DNA from: Claveliimonas sp963592205
GTDB lineage: Bacteria; Bacillota; Clostridia; Lachnospirales; Lachnospiraceae
Direction of reading: 5' to 3'
Assembly (NCBI GenBank): GCA_963592205.1
Contig: CAVAVU010000136.1
Location: forward strand, 1-11,584
Length of the DNA: 11,584 nucleotides
Position 1 is the stretch's first letter. Each line of letters opens with the position of its first letter. Below the pieces are notes generated by a model. The model searched no databases. It had not been told where the DNA came from and saw nothing but the letters and a program-made list of their open reading frames with translations. Shown piece by piece: positions 6,614-11,584 of the stretch. Both the position numbers and the translations under genes were made by a program.

Positions 6614-7189
6614 TTAATTTGGAAGAAAACGTTCGAGAGCAGCGTCCAGACTGCCATCTACTAATGTAAGATAATCGTCTAACTGGATCTTATGTTCGTT
6701 TGGCATACCGTGTTCCAGCCATTCCAGGATCAGATCAAGACAGATCCAGGTATATGCTTTTGTGACAAACACTCGTTTTTCTTCTGGTACAGACGAAGCT
6801 GACTTGCACAGAGAAACACGGTAGTTTATGATCGGTGTGATAAACTCCAGCAGAAAATTCTCATAATAAGTCTTGTTGACCGGATCATATGCATGGAGGA
6901 TCTGACGCTTTCTGGAATGAAGAAAGCGGTATAAATGATAAATGCTTTCTTTCCATTCCATGATCAGTGAATCTTCCGTGAGATCCGATATATCTGATAA
7001 ATATATCCGTATATCATTCTCCAGAGTCCATTCCATCAAATCGTAGATATCACGGAAGTGATAGTAAAAGGTCTGACGGTTCACGCCGCATTTTGTTACG
7101 ATATCTTTTACCGTAATCTTATCAATAGTACGTGTTTCCAGAAACCCTTTAAAGGTTTCGGAAAGCGCCTGTTTGGTAGATTGACGCAT
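6614..7189 (-). CDS. TetR-family transcriptional regulator, DhaS-like
   Basis: The N-terminal helix-turn-helix is clear: a KITVKDIV segment followed by CGVNRQTFYYHFRDIYDL, near residues 24-52. This matches the TetR fold and most resembles the DhaS-type subgroup, whose known member regulates dihydroxyacetone kinase genes. The C-terminal ligand domain (about residues 70-190) is helical and not diagnostic, so the ligand is unknown. The gene begins ATGATG. AAAGGAG (7196-7202, complement) is three bases from the first ATG (7192) and six from the second (7189), so I chose the second, giving 191 residues. It begins 20 bases after the stop of the giant fusion gene, with no terminator between, so the two are probably cotranscribed and it may autoregulate the unit. 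A terminator follows it. Confidence 0.9.
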   Translation of the reverse strand: MRQSTKQALSETFKGFLETRTIDKITVKDIVTKCGVNRQTFYYHFRDIYDLMEWTLENDIRIYLSDISDLTEDSLIMEWKESIYHLYRFLHSRKRQILHAYDPVNKTYYENFLLEFITPIINYRVSLCKSASSVPEEKRVFVTKAYTWICLDLILEWLEHGMPNEHKIQLDDYLTLVDGSLDAALERFLPN

Positions 7190-7209
7190 CATATACTCCT
7201 TTCGGATCG

Positions 7210-10200
7210 CTATACAGAGGCATTCAGGTTCTTGTTGGCAGTAGAGAGCATCAGCTTAATACGGTTGAGCTGATTAACCTCGCTGGCACCCGGATCATAG
7301 TCGATGGCTACGATATTCGCCTGTGGGTAACGTCTGCGCAGTTCTTTGATGACACCTTTACCTACTACATGGTTTGGCAGGCAGGCAAACGGCTGGGTAC
7401 ATACGATGTTGGATGCACCGCTATGGATAAGTTCCAGCATCTCGCCTGTAAGGAACCAGCCTTCACCGGTCTGGTTACCGAGAGATACAATCTCGGATGC
7501 CATTTTACCCAGATCCTCAATCTTAGCCGGAGGAGCAAAGTGTTTGCTCTTTTTAAATGCTTCTGTTGCCGGGGCACGAAGCCATTCGATGGCTTTGATT
7601 CCGAGGTTGCCAAGCAGTTTCTGCTTTTTGGCGAAGCCAAGTTTATCAACTTTGAATGTCTGGTTGTAGAAGCAGTAGTTCAGGAAGTCCAGCAGGTCAG
7701 GAACAACCGCCTCGGCGCCTTCACTTTCCAGCAGGTCTACCAGATGATTATTGGCTGCCGGCAGGAATTTAACCAGGATCTCACCGACAACACCGACACG
7801 GGGTTTCTTGATATCCAGAAGTTCGATATTGTCAAAGTCTTCGATGATCTCGCGACACATCTTCTTGAACTTACGTCTGGATGGATAACCGCTGGATACG
7901 AAATCAGCACAGCGCTTTTCCCATTTCTTATGCATAGCATTGACAGAACCCGGCACTGCCTCGTATGGACGGAGACGGTACACGCATTTCATGAAAATGT
8001 CTCCGAATACGGCTGCATACACACCACGAACAACCAGTGGGGCAGTGATCTTGAATCCCGGATTGCCTTCCAGTCCGCTCAGGTTGATGGAGATAACCGG
8101 GATATGTGCGTATCCGGCTTTCTTCAGTGCACGGCGGATAAATCCAATATAGTTGGAAGCACGGCATCCTCCGCCAGTCTGACTGATGATGACCGCAATC
8201 TTATCGGTATCGTATTTGCCGGAAAGAATCGCTTCCATGATCTGACCAACTACCATCAGAGATGGATAGCAGGCATCGTTATTTACGTATTTCAATCCCA
8301 CATCAACGGCCTGTTTATTGTCATTTGGCAATACTTCGATCTTGTAACCGGAAGCACGGAATGCAGGCTCTAAAAGCGAGAAGTGAATCGGTGACATCTG
8401 CGGGCAGAGAATGGTATATTCTTTGCGCATCTCTTTGGTAAATGGAACCTTGGTAATGTTGGCAGGACGGATCTCACGTTTGGTACCACGCTGTTCGCGT
8501 ACACGGAGTGCGGCAAGCAGAGAACGTACACGGATACGGGCTGCACCAAGGTTGTTAACCTCATCGATCTTTAATGTAGTATAAATCTTATCTGAACGGT
8601 TCAGGATATCTGCAACCTGATCGGTTGTAACAGCATCCAGACCACATCCGAAAGAATTCAGCTGGATCAGATCCAGATTCTCGGTTGTTTTTACATAGTT
8701 AGCTGCCGCATACAGACGAGAGTGGTACATCCACTGGTCCATTACATTGAGCGGGCGCTCTACCTGATGCAGATGGGACACACTGTCCTCGGTCAGTACG
8801 GCAATATTATAGGAATTGATCAGTTCCGGAAGACCATGATTAACCTCGGGGTCAATGTGATATGGACGACCGGCAAGAACGATACCACGGTTACCTGTCT
8901 CGTTCAGGAATGCGATGGTCTCTTCTCCTTTCTTCATCATATCCTTACGGCAGGCTGCAAGCTCCAGCCATGCTTTATGTACAGCGGATTTGATCTCTGA
9001 TTCCGGGATGGAGAACTTGGCTCCGATTTCCTCGGTCAGACGGGAAGAAAGCGTCTCCTCGCTCTTAAATGACAGGAACGGATGAATAAAGTCAACCTCT
9101 CCGTTCACGATCGCATCCATGTTATTCTTAATATTCTCCGGATAGGAGGTTACGATCGGGCAGTTGTAATGGTTATTGGCATCCTTGAACTCCTGGCGTT
9201 CATACGGAATGCTAGGGTAGAAGATATGCGGAACCTTCTGATTGATCAGCCACTGTACATGTCCGTGTGCAAGCTTTGCCGGATAACATTCGGATTCACT
9301 TGGGATAGATTCAATACCCAGTTCATATATTTTCCTCGTGGATGCCGGAGTTAATACTACCCGGAATCCAAGTTCGGTAAAGAACGTGTGCCAGAACGGA
9401 TAGTTCTCGTACATATTAAGTACACGAGGAATACCCATGATACCGCGTTTGGCTTCTTCTTCCGGTAATGGTTCGTAGTCGAAATACCGATGCATCTTAT
9501 AATCGAAGAGGTTCGGTAATTTGTTGGCTGATTTTTCCTTGCCAAGACCACGTTCGCAGCGGTTACCGGTAATAAAGCGTCGTCCGCCGCTGAAATGACT
9601 GATGGTAAGACGACAGTTATTGGTACAGCCTTTGCATTTGGTCATCGTTGTGCGGTATTCCAGCGCATTGATATCATCAATGGAAAGCATGGTCGTGCCT
9701 TCGCAGTCTACGTAGCGCTCTCTGGCAATCAGAGCAGCACCAAATGCACCCATGATACCTGCGATATCCGGGCGGACAGCATTGCATCCTGCGATCATTT
9801 CAAAGCTTCGCAGTACAGCATCATTGTAGAAGGTTCCTCCCTGAACAACGATGTGCTTACCAAGTTCTGATGCGTCAGATACCTTGATTACTTTAAATAA
9901 TGCATTTTTAATAACTGAATAAGCAAGACCGGCAGAAATATCGGAGACTTCAGCTCCTTCTTTCTGCGCCTGTTTTACTTTTGAATTCATAAATACGGTA
10001 CAGCGTGTTCCCAGATCAATCGGATTCTTTGCAAATAATGCTTCGTGAGCAAAATCCTGAACAGAGAAGTTCAGAGACTTGGCAAAGGTCTCGATGAATG
10101 AACCACAGCCGGAAGAACATGCTTCGTTAAGCTGCACGCTGTCTACGGTCTGGTTCTTGATCTTGATGCATTTCATATCCTGACCGCCGATGTCCAGAAT

Positions 10201-11457
10201 ACAGTCTACATCCGGTTCAAAGAATGATGCTGCATAATAATGGGAAACAGTCTCAACTTCACCTTCATCCAGCATAAGTGCAGCCTTGATCAGTGCTTCA
10301 CCGTAACCGGTAGAGCAGGAGTGTACAATCTCCACATCCTCCGGAAGTTTGGAATAAATATCCTTGATTGCGGAAATGGTAGTACCTAACGGATCACCTT
10401 CATTATTATGGTAGAAAGAGTACAGCAGTGTACCATCTTCACCAACCAATGCAGCCTTAGTTGTAGTAGAACCTGCATCGATACCAAGGAATGCTTTGCC
10501 GTGATAAGAAGACAGATCCTTCATCGGTACCTGATCCTTATTGTGTCGATTGGTAAATTCGTTATAATCCTCTTCAGAAGCAAAGAGTGGCTGCATACGC
10601 TCTACCTCAAAATCCATCTGGATATGATCGGCAAGTCTCTGCTGCATGGTCTGGATCGGAATGTCTAGATCACGCTCAGAATTCAGTGCAGATCCAATGG
10701 CTGCAAAAAGGTGAGAGTGATGTGGCGCAATGATATGTTCATCATCCAGCTTCAGTGTACGGATAAATGCTTCTTTTAACTCGGATAAGAAATGAAGCGG
10801 TCCGCCAAGGAAAGCCACATGTCCGCGAATCGGCTTACCACAGGCAAGTCCGCTGATGGTCTGGTTGACAACTGCCTGGAAAATAGAGGCAGCCAGGTCT
10901 TCCTTGGATGCCCCTTCATTAATCAATGGCTGAATGTCAGATTTGGCAAATACACCACATCTGGCTGCGATAGAATAAAGTGCTTTGTAATTCTTCGCGT
11001 ATTCGTTCAGTCCGGATGCATCGGTCTGAAGAAGGGAGGCCATCTGGTCAATAAAAGAACCGGTGCCTCCGGCGCATACACCATTCATTCGCTGTTCGAT
11101 ATTACCGCCTTCAAAATAGATGATCTTAGCATCCTCGCCACCAAGTTCAATGGCAACATCAGTCTGTGGTGCATAATCCTGCAGGGCAGTAGATACAGCT
11201 ACAACTTCCTGTACAAATGGTACTTCCAGATGCTTCGCCAGTGTCAGCCCGCCGGAACCTGTGATCACCGGTGAGACATGAATGCTGCCGAGCTTATGTA
11301 CTGCGCGTCCTAAAAGGTCGGAAAGAGTTTCCTGAATGTTGGCGAAATGACGCTCATAACTTGAAAATAAAACTTCATTGGCAGAATCTAATATGGCGAT
11401 CTTAACTGTAGTAGAACCAATATCAATTCCCAATGTATAGACTTCGTTTCTATTCAT
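7210..11457 (-). CDS. Giant acyl-CoA dehydratase activase-like fusion: two HgdC/BadF ATPase domains plus HgdB-like halves
   Basis: This 1415-residue cytoplasmic protein starts with two ASKHA ATPase domains of the BadF/BadG/BcrA/HgdC type: residues 7-265 (phosphate motif GIDIGSTTVK) and 322-580 (GIDAGSTTTK). Each has the two cysteines that in HgdC ligate a dimer-bridging [4Fe-4S]: Cys128/Cys167 and Cys447/Cys486. A Cys4 motif follows (Cys608, 611, 615, 634). Then come a DUF2229-like region (about 672-960) and an HgdB-like region (about 1013-1400). These show parallel cysteines: 724, 766, 938 and 1063, 1098, 1359. Family knowledge: HgdC uses ATP to fire low-potential electrons into the dehydratase clusters. 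The reaction and substrate here are unknown, and no CoA-transferase or separate dehydratase subunit is near. AAGGAG (11464-11469, complement) is six bases before ATG. It leads an operon with the tetR-like gene. Confidence 0.92.
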   Translation of the reverse strand: MNRNEVYTLGIDIGSTTVKIAILDSANEVLFSSYERHFANIQETLSDLLGRAVHKLGSIHVSPVITGSGGLTLAKHLEVPFVQEVVAVSTALQDYAPQTDVAIELGGEDAKIIYFEGGNIEQRMNGVCAGGTGSFIDQMASLLQTDASGLNEYAKNYKALYSIAARCGVFAKSDIQPLINEGASKEDLAASIFQAVVNQTISGLACGKPIRGHVAFLGGPLHFLSELKEAFIRTLKLDDEHIIAPHHSHLFAAIGSALNSERDLDIPIQTMQQRLADHIQMDFEVERMQPLFASEEDYNEFTNRHNKDQVPMKDLSSYHGKAFLGIDAGSTTTKAALVGEDGTLLYSFYHNNEGDPLGTTISAIKDIYSKLPEDVEIVHSCSTGYGEALIKAALMLDEGEVETVSHYYAASFFEPDVDCILDIGGQDMKCIKIKNQTVDSVQLNEACSSGCGSFIETFAKSLNFSVQDFAHEALFAKNPIDLGTRCTVFMNSKVKQAQKEGAEVSDISAGLAYSVIKNALFKVIKVSDASELGKHIVVQGGTFYNDAVLRSFEMIAGCNAVRPDIAGIMGAFGAALIARERYVDCEGTTMLSIDDINALEYRTTMTKCKGCTNNCRLTISHFSGGRRFITGNRCERGLGKEKSANKLPNLFDYKMHRYFDYEPLPEEEAKRGIMGIPRVLNMYENYPFWHTFFTELGFRVVLTPASTRKIYELGIESIPSESECYPAKLAHGHVQWLINQKVPHIFYPSIPYERQEFKDANNHYNCPIVTSYPENIKNNMDAIVNGEVDFIHPFLSFKSEETLSSRLTEEIGAKFSIPESEIKSAVHKAWLELAACRKDMMKKGEETIAFLNETGNRGIVLAGRPYHIDPEVNHGLPELINSYNIAVLTEDSVSHLHQVERPLNVMDQWMYHSRLYAAANYVKTTENLDLIQLNSFGCGLDAVTTDQVADILNRSDKIYTTLKIDEVNNLGAARIRVRSLLAALRVREQRGTKREIRPANITKVPFTKEMRKEYTILCPQMSPIHFSLLEPAFRASGYKIEVLPNDNKQAVDVGLKYVNNDACYPSLMVVGQIMEAILSGKYDTDKIAVIISQTGGGCRASNYIGFIRRALKKAGYAHIPVISINLSGLEGNPGFKITAPLVVRGVYAAVFGDIFMKCVYRLRPYEAVPGSVNAMHKKWEKRCADFVSSGYPSRRKFKKMCREIIEDFDNIELLDIKKPRVGVVGEILVKFLPAANNHLVDLLESEGAEAVVPDLLDFLNYCFYNQTFKVDKLGFAKKQKLLGNLGIKAIEWLRAPATEAFKKSKHFAPPAKIEDLGKMASEIVSLGNQTGEGWFLTGEMLELIHSGASNIVCTQPFACLPNHVVGKGVIKELRRRYPQANIVAIDYDPGASEVNQLNRIKLMLSTANKNLNASV

Positions 11458-11498
11458 GGATATCTCCTTTTCTGATATATAAATATGTGTCTTTTCTT

Positions 11499-11527
11499 AT
11501 TAAAATGTGTAAAGCATTTTTTTACAA
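11499..11527 (-). promoter_or_regulatory. Candidate downstream promoter of the giant fusion gene
   Basis: Read on the - strand, TTGTAA (11522-11527) is followed after 17 bases by TTTAAT (11499-11504), which match the consensus at four and five of six positions. It overlaps the inverted repeat at 11508-11526. It is a weaker candidate than the promoter at 11536-11564. Confidence 0.35.
11508..11526. promoter_or_regulatory. Inverted repeat TGTAAA-N7-TTTACA, candidate operator
   Basis: TGTAAA (11508-11513) and TTTACA (11521-11526) are perfect six-base inverted arms separated by seven bases. The site lies just downstream of the start expected from the promoter at 11536-11564 and between the hexamers of the second candidate promoter, so a bound protein would block transcription. 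The TetR-like protein encoded in the same operon is the natural candidate, but the link is inferred only. Confidence 0.35.
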
Positions 11528-11535
11528 CTTTTAAC

Positions 11536-11564
11536 ATTATACGACATTCATATCTAAAACACAA
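11536..11564 (-). promoter_or_regulatory. Candidate main sigma-A promoter of the giant fusion / tetR operon
   Basis: Read on the - strand, TTGTGT (11559-11564) is followed after exactly 17 bases by a perfect TATAAT (11536-11541). Transcription would start near 11529, giving a leader of about 72 bases before the ATG at 11457. Confidence 0.6.
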
Positions 11565-11575
11565 TTAGAAGTTGC

Positions 11576-11580
11576 AGGAG
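11576..11580 (+). promoter_or_regulatory. Possible ribosome binding site of a divergent gene beyond the window edge
   Basis: GCAGGAGATAA at the extreme right end has the form of a ribosome binding site on the + strand, with AGGAG at 11576-11580. If it is used, a divergent gene would start within a few bases of the window edge, and 11458-11584 would be a shared divergent control region. No start codon is visible inside the window. Confidence 0.3.
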
Positions 11581-11584
11581 ATAA

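Noticed and set aside
7369..8373. 334-codon + strand open frame opposite the giant fusion gene
   Set aside because: It is antisense to a conserved domain-bearing region, lacks a ribosome binding site and has no recognisable motifs. Similar shadows occur along the whole gene.
11508..11526. Inverted repeat read as a catabolite (cre) site
   Set aside because: The central CG and flanking bases of the cre consensus are missing. Only the outer palindromic character is shared.

Overview
The window looks like a chromosomal segment from a low-to-moderate GC, Gram-positive anaerobe of class Clostridia, most likely family Lachnospiraceae. This is an inference from four things: strong AGGAG-type ribosome binding sites, the gap-pgk-tpiA-gpmI order, the protein sequences, and the presence of an oxygen-sensitive acyl-CoA-dehydratase-activase type protein. 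I cannot name the genus with confidence. No tRNA, rRNA, CRISPR, insertion sequence or phage gene is visible.

Left part (about 1-5070, + strand): a glycolytic cluster. The leader at 61-249 holds two tandem sigma-A-type promoter candidates, an 11-bp direct repeat spaced exactly 40 bp apart, and a stem-loop. Then come gap (glyceraldehyde-3-phosphate dehydrogenase), pgk, tpiA and gpmI. Together they cover the triose-phosphate section of glycolysis from DHAP/GAP to 2-phosphoglycerate. Neither cggR nor eno is in the window. A strong intrinsic terminator sits between gap and pgk with no room for a promoter after it. A second hairpin with a weak T-tract lies between tpiA and gpmI. The cluster therefore appears built for stepwise differential expression. 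The 3' end of gap is interrupted by ten Ns flanked by the same 9-mer on both sides, which is an assembly scar. Collapsing it restores a normal gap C-terminus ending at 1282.

Right part (about 5104-11584, - strand): transcription runs right to left. It begins with a 1415-residue protein (11457 to 7210) that fuses two BadF/BcrA/HgdC-type ASKHA ATPase domains, a Cys4 motif, and a duplicated HgdB/HgdC-dehydratase-like (DUF2229-type) region. Seventeen to twenty bases downstream lies a TetR-family regulator resembling DhaS-type proteins (7189 to 6614), followed by a perfect 12-bp intrinsic terminator. A radical SAM protein with SPASM-like C-terminal cysteines (6465 to 5104) follows, apparently from its own promoter, and converges on gpmI across a long hairpin at 5038-5071.

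The most interesting object is the giant fusion. It has four HgdC-type cluster cysteines in two pairs with identical 39-residue spacing, and two dehydratase-like halves that each carry a three-cysteine pattern. This suggests a complete ATP-driven low-potential electron-transfer machine (activator plus cluster-bearing reductase) on one chain. It lies next to a radical SAM enzyme and a local regulator, with no obvious dehydratase substrate genes in view. The substrate is unknown.
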